Positions 8,092 through 17,094 of a DNA stretch of 64,000 nucleotides are shown one piece after another. A program made the translations under genes and the position numbers. The notes under the pieces are model-generated. The model was not told the DNA's origin, searched no databases, and saw only the letters and a program-made list of their open reading frames with translations. Origin of the DNA: Pseudobutyrivibrio ruminis DSM 9787 (GTDB lineage: Bacteria > Bacillota > Clostridia > Lachnospirales > Lachnospiraceae); contig NZ_OBMR01000010.1 of NCBI RefSeq assembly GCF_900218035.1, positions 1-64,000 of the forward strand. The letters run 5' to 3'. Position 1 is the stretch's first letter. The number at the start of each line of letters is the position of its first letter.

Positions 8092-8928
8092 ATGGCAAAA
8101 AAGATTGTGATTGCAGTTGTTGGTTTGTTACTTTGCGGGGCAATGGTTTGTATGGTGAGTTGTAAGCAAAATGAAACAGTTTCCCAAGAGCAGGCAAAAG
8201 AAACGGAAAGTGCTGAAACAACACTATCAGAAGACGAAATAATAGAAGATGATGTTGTTTCAACAGATGAAACAGACGAAGAAGATGATGAGGTTACTAA
8301 TCAGGGAGAAACAAAAATGACTACCACAAATGTAAAAGACACAGAGAACTTTTATGGAATAGAATTCATAGAGGATAGCGAGATCTTTGCACGAATCAAA
8401 GGAAAATCCTACAAGGATGACTGCACAATTCCAGTATCGGATTTACGATACCTTCACGTGCTCCACGTAGGCTTTGATGGACAGACTCATGAAGGTGAAA
8501 TCATCTGCAACAAATCTATAGCAGAAGACCTCCTTGAAATCTTCGAAGCTTTATATGAGGCGGAATATCCAATCGAAAAAATAAAGCTAGTGGATGAATA
8601 CAACGCAGAGGATGAAGCCTCAATGGCTGACAACAACTCATCATGCTTCAACTTTAGATTCATCAGCCATACCACAAAGGTTTCAAACCATGGCGCAGGC
8701 CTAGCTATCGACATCAACCCTTTGTACAATCCATACGTCAAAACCGTGGACGGCGCCCTCAGTATCGAACCAGCCAACGGAGCACCATACGTAGATCGCA
8801 GCGCCGACTTCCCATACAAAATCGACGAAAATGACCCGGCCTACCAGCTCTTCACATCCCACGGCTTCACCTGGGGCGGCGCCTGGACCTCCTCCAAAGA
8901 CTACCAACACTTCGAAAAAGCAGACTAG
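8092..8928 (+). CDS. M15-family peptidase lipoprotein (D-Ala-D-Ala carboxypeptidase-like)
   Basis: 278 residues. A lipoprotein signal peptide (MAKKIVIAVVGLLLCGAMVC...VSC) with lipobox Cys near residue 24 is followed by an acidic Glu/Asp/Thr linker to about residue 75. The C-terminal domain carries the VanY/M15 zinc motif SNHGAGLAIDINP (H...D) and the closing WGGAWTSSKDYQHFE with the second zinc His. This is the M15C type that trims cell-wall peptide stems or acts as an endolysin-like endopeptidase. Longer in-frame starts from 8029 lie inside the preceding gene; 8092 fits the signal peptide. It ends before an elaborate convergent terminator. Confidence 0.88.
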   Translation: MAKKIVIAVVGLLLCGAMVCMVSCKQNETVSQEQAKETESAETTLSEDEIIEDDVVSTDETDEEDDEVTNQGETKMTTTNVKDTENFYGIEFIEDSEIFARIKGKSYKDDCTIPVSDLRYLHVLHVGFDGQTHEGEIICNKSIAEDLLEIFEALYEAEYPIEKIKLVDEYNAEDEASMADNNSSCFNFRFISHTTKVSNHGAGLAIDINPLYNPYVKTVDGALSIEPANGAPYVDRSADFPYKIDENDPAYQLFTSHGFTWGGAWTSSKDYQHFEKAD

Positions 8929-9042
8929 GTCGCCCACTCAACCTATTGAGTTGCCACTGTATGTAATACACAGACATCACGAACTATATATTTGTTTTCA
9001 TAGCAAGACTTAGGGTTAATTGCGTGATTTTGGAATGAGCTT

Positions 9043-9172
9043 AGAATAATAAAAACAGGTTTTGTAATATGTAAGCATGAGGCGCCATGGACGGCGCCAA
9101 AAGCCCGACAACGAAATGGACTGAGTTAAAGGGCGGTGCTTATATATACAAAACCTGTTTTTTAATTATTCT
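9043..9172. terminator. Long bidirectional terminator with an internal three-way junction
   Basis: Between convergent genes. Outer arms AGAATAAT/ATTATTCT (9043-9050, 9165-9172) and a perfect 16-bp pair (9051-9066 with 9147-9162) end in A/T runs on both strands. Inside, TAAGCA/TGCTTA (9072-9077, 9137-9142) closes two hairpins: GGCGCC/GGCGCC (9081-9098) and GCCC/GGGC (9103-9134). The rest of 8929-9245 holds no gene that I can support. Confidence 0.7.
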
Positions 9173-9245
9173 TAGCAAATGTAATATGAACGCAATTATC
9201 CTAAGCCTTGTATGAAAACAGTATGTAAAACTACATGTCTGTGCT

Positions 9246-10748
9246 TTACATACTTGCGTAGTGCAGCAGGAAGAATGGTAGGCTTCCATAGTACATGAGG
9301 AAGGCGAAGGCCAGGCCCATGATGTAGATGAGCGTGTTGTATAGGAGGCGGCGTCGGTAGGTTGGGAAGTCGCCGGAAATTGTGGTGACTCCGGTGCTTG
9401 GTTCGAATCCGTTGTCTGCGTGCATGCCAAGGAATAGTAGGGCTACGGCCAGTCCAAAGATTGGCATGAATGGCATGTAGTAACGGGATGCGAAGCCTCC
9501 AAGGTAGCCGCGGCTTTGGAATGAGCCGTAGGCGCTTTTAAACTGGTAGAGGAATGTTACTATCAGTGAAATCCATCCTGCGATGACTGGGAGGCTGAGC
9601 TTGCCAGCACATTTCTTTACGGCAGGTGTGAATACAAGTGCTGGGATTACCCAGAGGATTTCGTATGGTATGGCTGTGAGGCTGTATACGTATGTTTTTG
9701 TGAAACGGTATACGGATTCAATGCCGGACCATGATAGGAAAAATCGCTCCATGTAGTAGGAAATGTATTGGGCGAAGTCGTAGGTGCGACGCTCCGATTC
9801 GGCAACGTAGTATATCGTATTTTCGAAGTATTCCTTTGAGGAGATAAGCTCCAATGAAGGATGTAATGTGCCATAGCGAGAGTAAATGATTCCGTAGTAT
9901 GCGATAGCTATGACGTATATTGGTAATGATATGAAGAAGGCCTTGCAAATAAGTGGTGCGAGGCTTTTTTCTTTTATCATAGTTGCTATCAGTACGATAA
10001 GTGCCATTACAATGCAAAGAATGGCTGCGGTAAGCTTTGTCAAAAGTGATGCTGTGATGCCAAGCGCTACTAAAACATAAGTTAGTATGTTGCGCTTGCC
10101 CTCACTAAATCTAATTAATCCAAGGATGCAAAGTGCTGCAGTTGTAAGCGTAAGTGCATCATTTGTTACGGCGCAAAGCTCATATGAAAGCATTGGTATT
10201 GATGATACAGTCATTGCGTATACAAGATGAAGCCATGGCATATCCTTTGATAATCTGGAGTAGCCGATGTAGAAAAATAGCAAAAGTCCAATGATGCTGA
10301 TGCCTAAGCTGAAGTATCTAAGCTGCATTTTTTGGATTGTAATAACTACATCTGATTCTGTTGGAGAAAAGCCACCAGCAAGACGCATGATGTGATAATA
10401 AAGAGGTGGGTGGCATAGATAGTTAACAAGATCTTCCATGTAAGCATAGTTTGGAATTTCCGACCATTTCATAACAACATTGCTGAAGATGTGCATGTCT
10501 TCGAAATGAGGAATAATCTCACCTGTGCTTTCCAGGTAATAAACGTATGCAATGTGGGCTGATTCATCTGGCGATGTGTCAGGCACATAGTTGGCGTAAA
10601 AGACGCCTGCACTTGTAGTGAATACTAAACAAAACAGGTATATAAAAGCTATAAATGCCTTTCTGCCTTTTACGTTGATTGCAAAATAAAAGGCAGCAAT
10701 AGCTAATATAAAAAACACTGCGATTAAAATGTAAGCTACTAATTTCAT
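9246..10748 (-). CDS. DUF2142 polytopic membrane protein (GT-C-like)
   Basis: 500 residues with about 11-12 transmembrane helices. After the first helix pair it has an extracellular acidic motif YVPDTSPDESAHIAYVYYLE. The DES/DE-x-x-H pattern resembles the catalytic loop of GT-C glycosyltransferases that use lipid-linked sugar donors, and matches the DUF2142 family of surface-polysaccharide loci. Its start codon overlaps the stop of the flippase gene by one base (TAATG), so the two are translationally coupled. It may decorate or polymerise the repeat unit outside the membrane (inference); no other polymerase candidate is seen in the locus. Confidence 0.75.
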   Translation of the reverse strand: MKLVAYILIAVFFILAIAAFYFAINVKGRKAFIAFIYLFCLVFTTSAGVFYANYVPDTSPDESAHIAYVYYLESTGEIIPHFEDMHIFSNVVMKWSEIPNYAYMEDLVNYLCHPPLYYHIMRLAGGFSPTESDVVITIQKMQLRYFSLGISIIGLLLFFYIGYSRLSKDMPWLHLVYAMTVSSIPMLSYELCAVTNDALTLTTAALCILGLIRFSEGKRNILTYVLVALGITASLLTKLTAAILCIVMALIVLIATMIKEKSLAPLICKAFFISLPIYVIAIAYYGIIYSRYGTLHPSLELISSKEYFENTIYYVAESERRTYDFAQYISYYMERFFLSWSGIESVYRFTKTYVYSLTAIPYEILWVIPALVFTPAVKKCAGKLSLPVIAGWISLIVTFLYQFKSAYGSFQSRGYLGGFASRYYMPFMPIFGLAVALLFLGMHADNGFEPSTGVTTISGDFPTYRRRLLYNTLIYIMGLAFAFLMYYGSLPFFLLHYASM

Positions 10749-12211
10749 TATTTCTTAACTCCACTCAATTTACTTGAAATCTTATTAATAACTGATTTTG
10801 CATTCTCAATGAAGAATGAATCAGCAAGTATAAGCAAAAGAATAAAATATACTGCGGCTCCGCTGACAATCATGATAAATGTTGCGATGATTGTGTTTGG
10901 CAGGAGACGACTTTCTATTATAAGTAATAGTAACATCATAGCTGCAGAGAATAAATACTTTGGTATTGGCGCTATGATGCGCTTGATTTCCAGTTCTTTT
11001 CTAATGACGAATAGCTGGATGATAGCGATTGATGCTTCGGCGATGACAGAAGCGATTGCAGCTCCATAAGAGCTAAGCTTTGGTATTAACATCAGGTTGA
11101 AGCAGAAGTTGATAACTGCCCCGTAAAGCACTGTCTTTGTGTATAAGTTTTCCCTTTTTGTTGGAACTAAATATTGGATGCCGGTTACATTGTTGATTGA
11201 GATGGCTACTGTGATAGCTGAAACAATCTTTAAAAGCACGATTACTTTTTCATAGCCTGGGCCGTAGAACCACGGAATGAAATTGTCGGCAATTCCAAAT
11301 AATCCAAACATAAGAGGTAAGCCTAAAAACCATGCAAATCGGTAGGCCTTGTACATGGCATTTCGGATTGCTTCTTTATTGTTTTCTTCGAAGTATCTGC
11401 CAATGCGAGGCACCATAACTGTGGACATTGATGTGACTAGTACTAGCACCATTTTAGTGATTCGCATAGCCTGTTCATAGTAGCCGTTTTCGGTGCTACC
11501 ACCGTTGATGAGGCGAATCATGATCTTATCTAAATATTGATATATTTGAACTGCAATGGTTGGCAAAAACAATCCAAGAATCACATGTGTATCAGCAAAT
11601 GGTGTAAGCTCTGATTTTGAAATCTTTGTGAGATACTTTGGAAGGTATGCCCAAAGTGAGACATGGCCTGCCATGGTGATGATGGCAGTGGCTGCAGTGT
11701 AAAGAGCCAGGTCGTTTTCATCTTTGATAAGGGTAAAAACCATTGCCAGGTTTATTAATCTAAAAATAGCATTACGTCCAACAATTTTGCCAAACTCCTC
11801 AAGACCTTGGAAGAACCATGATGTATCACAGGCAACATTGATTATTTCGATGAACTGAATGATGTAAATAATCATCCATTCTGGTCTTAGGGCAAAAACA
11901 AAAATGCCGTAGATTAGAAGGAATATTGCAGTAGAGGTACATCTGAAAATTACTGTGTTCCAAAATACCACAGAACGTCTGTGAGCATCAGCCTGCACAT
12001 ATGAAATCTCACGCTGACCATAAGTGGATGTGCCCAAGGTGGCAAAAATAATGAAAAATGCAGCAATAGCAGTTACATAAGAAAATACACCGATGCCATC
12101 TACGCCCAGCACTCTGGAAATATAAGGGGCGGTCAGAAGTGGTGTGATAATAACCAGTAATTGATATGCTACATTATATATATAATTCTTTCTTACATTT
12201 TTCTCTTTCAT
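10748..12211 (-). CDS. Polysaccharide flippase, Wzx/RfbX family
   Basis: 487 residues with 12-14 predicted transmembrane helices. The N-terminus (NYIYNVAYQLLVIITPLLTAPYISRVLG) and VFSYVTAIAAFFIIFATLGTSTYGQREIS are characteristic of oligosaccharide flippases of the MOP superfamily. It moves undecaprenyl-linked repeat units across the membrane. It lies between a GT2 gene (21 bases upstream) and the DUF2142 gene (1-base overlap), all on the minus strand, back to back with the rest of the locus on the plus strand. Confidence 0.92.
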   Translation of the reverse strand: MKEKNVRKNYIYNVAYQLLVIITPLLTAPYISRVLGVDGIGVFSYVTAIAAFFIIFATLGTSTYGQREISYVQADAHRRSVVFWNTVIFRCTSTAIFLLIYGIFVFALRPEWMIIYIIQFIEIINVACDTSWFFQGLEEFGKIVGRNAIFRLINLAMVFTLIKDENDLALYTAATAIITMAGHVSLWAYLPKYLTKISKSELTPFADTHVILGLFLPTIAVQIYQYLDKIMIRLINGGSTENGYYEQAMRITKMVLVLVTSMSTVMVPRIGRYFEENNKEAIRNAMYKAYRFAWFLGLPLMFGLFGIADNFIPWFYGPGYEKVIVLLKIVSAITVAISINNVTGIQYLVPTKRENLYTKTVLYGAVINFCFNLMLIPKLSSYGAAIASVIAEASIAIIQLFVIRKELEIKRIIAPIPKYLFSAAMMLLLLIIESRLLPNTIIATFIMIVSGAAVYFILLLILADSFFIENAKSVINKISSKLSGVKK

Positions 12212-12232
12212 GAAAGTATTGTCCTAAAGGTA

Positions 12233-13165
12233 TTATAGTTTTCCAAGTAGTAGAATTAGTCGAAGCATAACTTCTCCTGAAAAACTTCTGCGAAGATGCT
12301 TATGATAAAAAGTCTTTTTGAGGATTTTTTTTGAATTAAAAACATCCAAAAATCTTTTTGTCTCAGTATCAACCTGGCTGTAAAACAATTCAGAAAAGCA
12401 CTTTAACATCTGCCTTGTTCGAGGACAGAAATCACCATTTAAAACCTTATCCACTCTCCATTTAATCTTTTTGATGATACCAAGATTTGTGGATGATACT
12501 GCGTCACTGTGGCGTCTATATTTGGCTAAAGGCTTTTCACTGTAAATGATTTGTCCATTTAATCCCAGGGCAATCAAAGTGACCCATTTATCATGATAAT
12601 AAATATCTTTGGAGTAATTGTTATCAAATGAAAGCTCTGCAAGCTTTCTGTTTATCATCATGGTGAAACCGGGAAATACTCCTTCGAAGAAAAGATTCTC
12701 AAAGGTGACTCCTGTCATAGGATTAGCTTCGTTGAAAGTGCCGGTCACATTCAACACATCATCACATATATAGTAATTAGAAGCAAAAAGAATGGGCGTA
12801 TCCAAGTTTGCCTTTTCGAAATAAGACAAAGCCACTTCTAGTTTATCCTCTTCCCAATAATCATCCTGATCGCAAAAAGCAAAATAAGAAGCATCACTAT
12901 TTGTAAGAGCATATTTGGCGATGGTGCTAAAGCTTTCTCCGAATCCTAAATTTTTATTTGTATCTTCTGAAACATCGTTGATGACAACAATTCGTGAATC
13001 TGTAGAAGCTAAATTATGAATGATGTTTAAAGTGTCATCACTAGAACCGTCATCTCGAATATATAAAACAAAGTCTGAAAAAGTCTGTTTCAGTATGCTT
13101 TGTATTTGTTCTGTAATATATTTTTGCCCATTGTAGGTGGACAATAAAACTGAAATGGTTGCCAT
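12233..13165 (-). CDS. Glycosyltransferase family 2, rhamnosyltransferase-like
   Basis: 310 residues. GT-A fold with ISVLLSTYNGQKYITEQIQSIL at the N-terminus, IRDDGSSDDT nucleotide-binding turn, and the FCDQDDYWEEDKL acidic motif, which is typical of GT2 rhamnosyl- and related transferases. The C-terminal ~100 residues are basic and helical. It acts on the cytoplasmic face, adding one sugar to the lipid-linked unit; donor and acceptor cannot be told. It is the first gene of the minus-strand trio, with ribosome site GAAAGG upstream. Confidence 0.87.
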   Translation of the reverse strand: MATISVLLSTYNGQKYITEQIQSILKQTFSDFVLYIRDDGSSDDTLNIIHNLASTDSRIVVINDVSEDTNKNLGFGESFSTIAKYALTNSDASYFAFCDQDDYWEEDKLEVALSYFEKANLDTPILFASNYYICDDVLNVTGTFNEANPMTGVTFENLFFEGVFPGFTMMINRKLAELSFDNNYSKDIYYHDKWVTLIALGLNGQIIYSEKPLAKYRRHSDAVSSTNLGIIKKIKWRVDKVLNGDFCPRTRQMLKCFSELFYSQVDTETKRFLDVFNSKKILKKTFYHKHLRRSFSGEVMLRLILLLGKL

Positions 13166-13244
13166 AAAAGCGCGCCTTTCACATGTAATTAAATATAGAC
13201 TATTCTAAAACAATACCCTAGGCAATGCAAGGAATGCGCAAGTG

Positions 13245-13253
13245 TGGTATACT
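13245..13253 (+). promoter_or_regulatory. Extended -10 promoter of the plus-strand polysaccharide operon
   Basis: TGGTATACT with the TG extension; the same 12-base run TGGTATACTTAT recurs at 55020-55031 in front of the kinase gene. There is no good -35 box, as usual for extended -10 promoters. It lies about 30 bases before the chosen start at 13284. Confidence 0.65.
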
Positions 13254-13283
13254 TATACAAACTGTGTTGTCAGGGATTATAAT

Positions 13284-14264
13284 ATGGAACAATTTAGTCA
13301 ACTGGATTCCCTTATCAATGGGAAGAAGGTTCTTTATATAACAACTAAAAATTTAGATTACATCAGAGTTTCCCAAGAGATTAATTATCTATCGCATTTG
13401 GCATCTCAGGTAGAGATAATCGGAAGCAAATCTTCTAGCTATCCAAAGCGCCTTGCATTTGTGTTTGCTAGCTTGTTCAAAAAGTCCATGAAAGACATTG
13501 ATATTGTATTTGTGGGATTTGCTCCTCAGCTTATTATGCCTTTTTTCTCTTGGAAGTTTAAAACAAAGACTGTCATTATCGACTTCTTTATTTCGGTATA
13601 TGACACTATGGTGCTTGATAGAAAGAAGTTTAGGGATAGCGGTTTCCTTTCAGGGCTCTGCCATCGTCTTGATGAGAGTACCCTTAAAAAAGCTGATTAT
13701 ATAGTGTGTGACACAAAGGCTCATGGTCAGTTTTTTGCAGATGAGCTTGGTGCTTGTCAGGAAAAGCTTAGGGTTCTATATCTTGAGGCTGATGCAAGCA
13801 TCTATTATGCAAGGGATAAAAAGTCATCGGATTCACAGAAAAAGGTTTTGTATTTTGGATCTATTTTAAATCTTCAGGGAGTGGATGTGATTTTAGATGC
13901 ACTGAAGCACTTCAAGGATGATACAGATATTACCTTCGAAATAATTGGTCCAGTGCCATCAGCTATGGACAAACCAATCCAGGATAATATATCTTATATA
14001 AACTGGCTCAGTCAGCAGGAGTTGGCGGAGCATATTGCTCAGGCAGATTTATGCTTGGCAGGCCATTTTTCAGGAACCATCGATAAAGCAAAAAGAACAA
14101 TTCCTGGAAAGGCCTACATATATCAGGCTATGGGCAGGCCAATGATACTAGGAGATGGCCCGGCCAATCACGAGCTGTTCACACCAGACAGCAGCCATAT
14201 TTTTGTAAAAATGGGAGATTCTACAGCGTTAGCTGAAGCAATAAAAGATTTTTTTCGATTATGA
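13284..14264 (+). CDS. Glycosyltransferase, GT4-like (GT-B fold)
   Basis: 326 residues. No GT2 motifs. The C-terminal half has the GT-B donor domain pattern: KKVLYFGSILNLQGVDVILDAL, then FEIIGPVPS, then SQQELAEHIAQADLCLAGHF and GKAYIYQAMGRPMILGD, where family members bind the nucleotide-sugar with an E-x7-E-like segment. The N-terminal domain is shorter than usual. A GTG at 13242 would add 14 residues but overlaps the extended -10 promoter; ATG 13284 follows AGGG (13272-13275). It overlaps the next gene by 4 bases (ATGA). Confidence 0.75.
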   Translation: MEQFSQLDSLINGKKVLYITTKNLDYIRVSQEINYLSHLASQVEIIGSKSSSYPKRLAFVFASLFKKSMKDIDIVFVGFAPQLIMPFFSWKFKTKTVIIDFFISVYDTMVLDRKKFRDSGFLSGLCHRLDESTLKKADYIVCDTKAHGQFFADELGACQEKLRVLYLEADASIYYARDKKSSDSQKKVLYFGSILNLQGVDVILDALKHFKDDTDITFEIIGPVPSAMDKPIQDNISYINWLSQQELAEHIAQADLCLAGHFSGTIDKAKRTIPGKAYIYQAMGRPMILGDGPANHELFTPDSSHIFVKMGDSTALAEAIKDFFRL

Positions 14265-16111
14265 GTGAAATAAAAGAATATAAGCAACCTACTAATAAAA
14301 TAGAAAAAGGATTACTTTATCTGCAACATTACGGTTTCAAAAAGACTGTAGCAAAGACAGTTAGAAAGCTGATGAAACACGATCAGGAGCACTACAGCTA
14401 CAGACAGTTCCTGAAAGAAAATCCAATCACAAAAGAAGAATTAGATAAGCAAAAGCATACTGTTTTTAAATACAATCCAGTTATCAGTATCGTAATTCCG
14501 TTATATAACACAAAGGAAGAATTTCTTATAGAATTAATTCGGTCCTTTACAGCTCAGACATATCCACACTGGCAGCTTTGCCTTGGTGATGGAAGTCCAG
14601 AGGAAGGCTTAAAGGATATCATTCTTAAAGCTACAGACGGCACCTGGGATGAAAGAATTGTTTATAAAAAGCTTCAGGACAATACAGGTATTGCTGGAAA
14701 TACAAATGCAGCAATGGAGCTTGCTACTGGAGACTATATCGGATTTACGGATCACGATGATCTCATCACTCCAGATGCAATGTACTATATTGCAAAAGCT
14801 TTAAATGAAGATAATACAATCGAAGCTATTTATTCTGACGAAGACAAAATTGACATGGAAGGCAAGGAATACTTCCTTCCTCACTTCAAGTCAGATTTTA
14901 ATATTGATTTGCTTTGCTCTCATAACTACATCACACATCTTTTTGTAGTTAGAGCAGACATTGTAAAAGAGAGCGGTGGAATTCTCTCAGAGTTTGATGG
15001 TGCACAGGACCACGATTTCGACCTTAGAGTTTTGGAGAAATGTACCAATATATATCACATTCCTAGGGTGCTTTATCACTGGAGATGCCATCCGGATTCA
15101 ACTGCAGATCATCCAGAGGCAAAAATGTACGCTTATGAAAATGGTAGACGAGCAGTGGAAAACCACTACAAGCGCCTTGGTATACCAGCACGTGTAGAGC
15201 TCGATACACACCTTGGATATTATCGTACAATCTATCAGTGGCCAGATTCACCACTTCTTTCTATTGTGATTCCAAACATGAATCACGTAGAGGATTTGAA
15301 GGCATGCATCGATAGCATTGTGGAGAAAAACGACTATCCAAATGTGGAGTTTGTAATTGTAGAAAACAATTCTACAGAGGAATCAATCCGAAACTACTAT
15401 ACACAGCTTGAAAATAGAACAGATATTAAAGCGAAGGTTGTTGATTTCACAAAAGAACATCCAGATACCATGGGAGTCTTCAACTATTCAGCACTTATGA
15501 ATTACGGTGTTTCTAAGGCAGAGGGGGAGTACATCCTGATGCTCAACAACGACACTCGCATGATTAATGCAGACAGCATTTCAGAGATGATGGGATTCGT
15601 TCGCAGAAGTGATGTAGGTGCTGTAGGCGCAAGACTCTATTTTGGAAATAACACTGTACAGCATGCAGGCCTTGTACTTGGGCTTGGTGGAGTTGCCAAC
15701 TCACAGTTCTTAGGAAGTGGCAGAGAGCAGGTTGGCTATTTCTACAGAAGCACTTGCGTTCAGGATTTATCAGCTCTTACTGGCGCATGCTTGCTTACTA
15801 GCAAGTCAGATTTTGAATCAGTTGGAGGATTTGATGAAAGCCTTGCAGTTGCCTTCAACGATGTAGATTTTTGCCTTAAACTTCGTGCCAAGAATTTACT
15901 GTGCGTTTACACTCCATTTTCAGAGTGGTATCATTTAGAGTCGGTGAGTCGAGGGTTGGACCTTGAGGATGAGGGCAAAAAGGCGCGTATGGAATCAGAG
16001 ACAGAGTACTTTATGTCAAAGTGGCAGTCAGTGCTTGATAAGGGAGATCCATACTACAACCTAAATCTATCACTCACCAAATTCGACTATTCATTTAGAA
16101 GTAAGGAGTAG
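14261..16111 (+). CDS. Two-domain GT2 glycosyltransferase
   Basis: 616 residues with two tandem GT-A domains. The first (about 75-300) has VISIVIPLYNTKEEFLIEL, LGDGSPEEG and the DxD-like FTDHDDLI. The second (about 330-590) has LSIVIPNMNHVEDLKACIDSI, VIVENNSTEES and LMLNNDTRM, with a metal-binding His region EWYHLESVSRG. This tandem form occurs in O-antigen and rhamnan-type synthesis proteins and may add two different sugars or act as a small polymerase. It starts in a 4-base overlap with the previous gene and ends 2 bases before the next, so it is tightly coupled. Confidence 0.9.
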   Translation: MSEIKEYKQPTNKIEKGLLYLQHYGFKKTVAKTVRKLMKHDQEHYSYRQFLKENPITKEELDKQKHTVFKYNPVISIVIPLYNTKEEFLIELIRSFTAQTYPHWQLCLGDGSPEEGLKDIILKATDGTWDERIVYKKLQDNTGIAGNTNAAMELATGDYIGFTDHDDLITPDAMYYIAKALNEDNTIEAIYSDEDKIDMEGKEYFLPHFKSDFNIDLLCSHNYITHLFVVRADIVKESGGILSEFDGAQDHDFDLRVLEKCTNIYHIPRVLYHWRCHPDSTADHPEAKMYAYENGRRAVENHYKRLGIPARVELDTHLGYYRTIYQWPDSPLLSIVIPNMNHVEDLKACIDSIVEKNDYPNVEFVIVENNSTEESIRNYYTQLENRTDIKAKVVDFTKEHPDTMGVFNYSALMNYGVSKAEGEYILMLNNDTRMINADSISEMMGFVRRSDVGAVGARLYFGNNTVQHAGLVLGLGGVANSQFLGSGREQVGYFYRSTCVQDLSALTGACLLTSKSDFESVGGFDESLAVAFNDVDFCLKLRAKNLLCVYTPFSEWYHLESVSRGLDLEDEGKKARMESETEYFMSKWQSVLDKGDPYYNLNLSLTKFDYSFRSKE

Positions 16112-16113
16112 CT

Positions 16114-17094
16114 ATGAAATTAATCATTCAGATTCCATGCTACAACGAGGCAGAGACACTTGAGATAGCCTTAAATGATTTGCCTAAGCATATTGATGGA
16201 ATCGATGAAATTGAATATTTAATTATAAATGACGGAAGTGCAGACAACACTGTTGAGGTTGCAAAAAGATGGGGCGTACATCACATCGTTAATCTCCGTC
16301 GTAACAAAGGTCTTGCTTATGGATTTATGGCTGGTATTGATGCTTGCCTTCGCCATGGAGCAGACATTATCGTAAATACGGATGCGGACAATCAATATGT
16401 TGCAGACGATATAGAACTTTTAGTTAGACCAATTATTGAGGGACGCTCAGACATCGTTATTGGCGCAAGACCAATCGATGAGACAGAGCATTTCTCACCT
16501 TTGAAAAAGAAGTTACAACACTTTGGAAGCTGGGTAGTTCAGAAAGCCAGCAATTCAGATATCCCTGATGCTCCTAGTGGATTTAGAGCATATTCAAGGG
16601 ATGCAGCCATGAGGCTCAACGTTACAAACGATTATACATATACACTTGAGACTATTGTGCAAGCGGGGCGCAATAAAATCGCTCAGACCAGTGTGCCTAT
16701 TCGTACTAATGGCGAGCTTAGACCATCACGTCTGTTCAACAGCATGATGGGCTATGTTAAAAAGTCTATGGTTACTATACTTAGGGCTTATTTAATGTAT
16801 CAGCCTTTGAAGACATTCAGTCTTTTGGCTATAATACCATTTATTGTTGGATTAGGGGTTATCATCAGATATTTGGTATATGTTTCAATGGGTAATTCAG
16901 CAGGACATGTTCAGTCACTTATACTTGGCTGTACTCTTTTAATCATGGGATTCATTTCCCTTATGATTGCGCTCATTGGTGATCTTCTTGCTAAGAATCG
17001 CAAGATTCTAGAAGATATTGAGTACCATACAAGAAAGATGGATTACGATGGGGTGAATAATAAAGATGGATATAAAAAGGAGAATAACTTATAA
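16114..17094 (+). CDS. GT2 glycosyltransferase, dolichyl/polyprenyl-phosphate sugar synthase type
   Basis: 326 residues. The GT-A domain (IIQIPCYNEAETLEIALNDL, INDGSADNT, VNTDADNQY) resembles polyprenyl-phosphate hexose synthases. It is followed by two C-terminal membrane helices (about 225-250 and 265-295: FSLLAIIPFIVGLGVIIRYL and LGCTLLIMGFISLMIALIG). Such enzymes make Und-P-hexose, a donor used by GT-C proteins on the outside. That fits the DUF2142 GT-C-like protein in the same locus (inference). The stop overlaps the next start as TAATG. Confidence 0.88.
   Translation: MKLIIQIPCYNEAETLEIALNDLPKHIDGIDEIEYLIINDGSADNTVEVAKRWGVHHIVNLRRNKGLAYGFMAGIDACLRHGADIIVNTDADNQYVADDIELLVRPIIEGRSDIVIGARPIDETEHFSPLKKKLQHFGSWVVQKASNSDIPDAPSGFRAYSRDAAMRLNVTNDYTYTLETIVQAGRNKIAQTSVPIRTNGELRPSRLFNSMMGYVKKSMVTILRAYLMYQPLKTFSLLAIIPFIVGLGVIIRYLVYVSMGNSAGHVQSLILGCTLLIMGFISLMIALIGDLLAKNRKILEDIEYHTRKMDYDGVNNKDGYKKENNL

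Noticed and set aside
8701-8937. Minus-strand open frame opposite the M15 peptidase gene
   Set aside because: Shadow of a well-supported gene in a GC-richer stretch; no family match or ribosome site.
9395-9415. tRNA T-loop-like GGTTCGAATCC
   Set aside because: It is inside the DUF2142 coding sequence; no acceptor stem or cloverleaf can be drawn around it.
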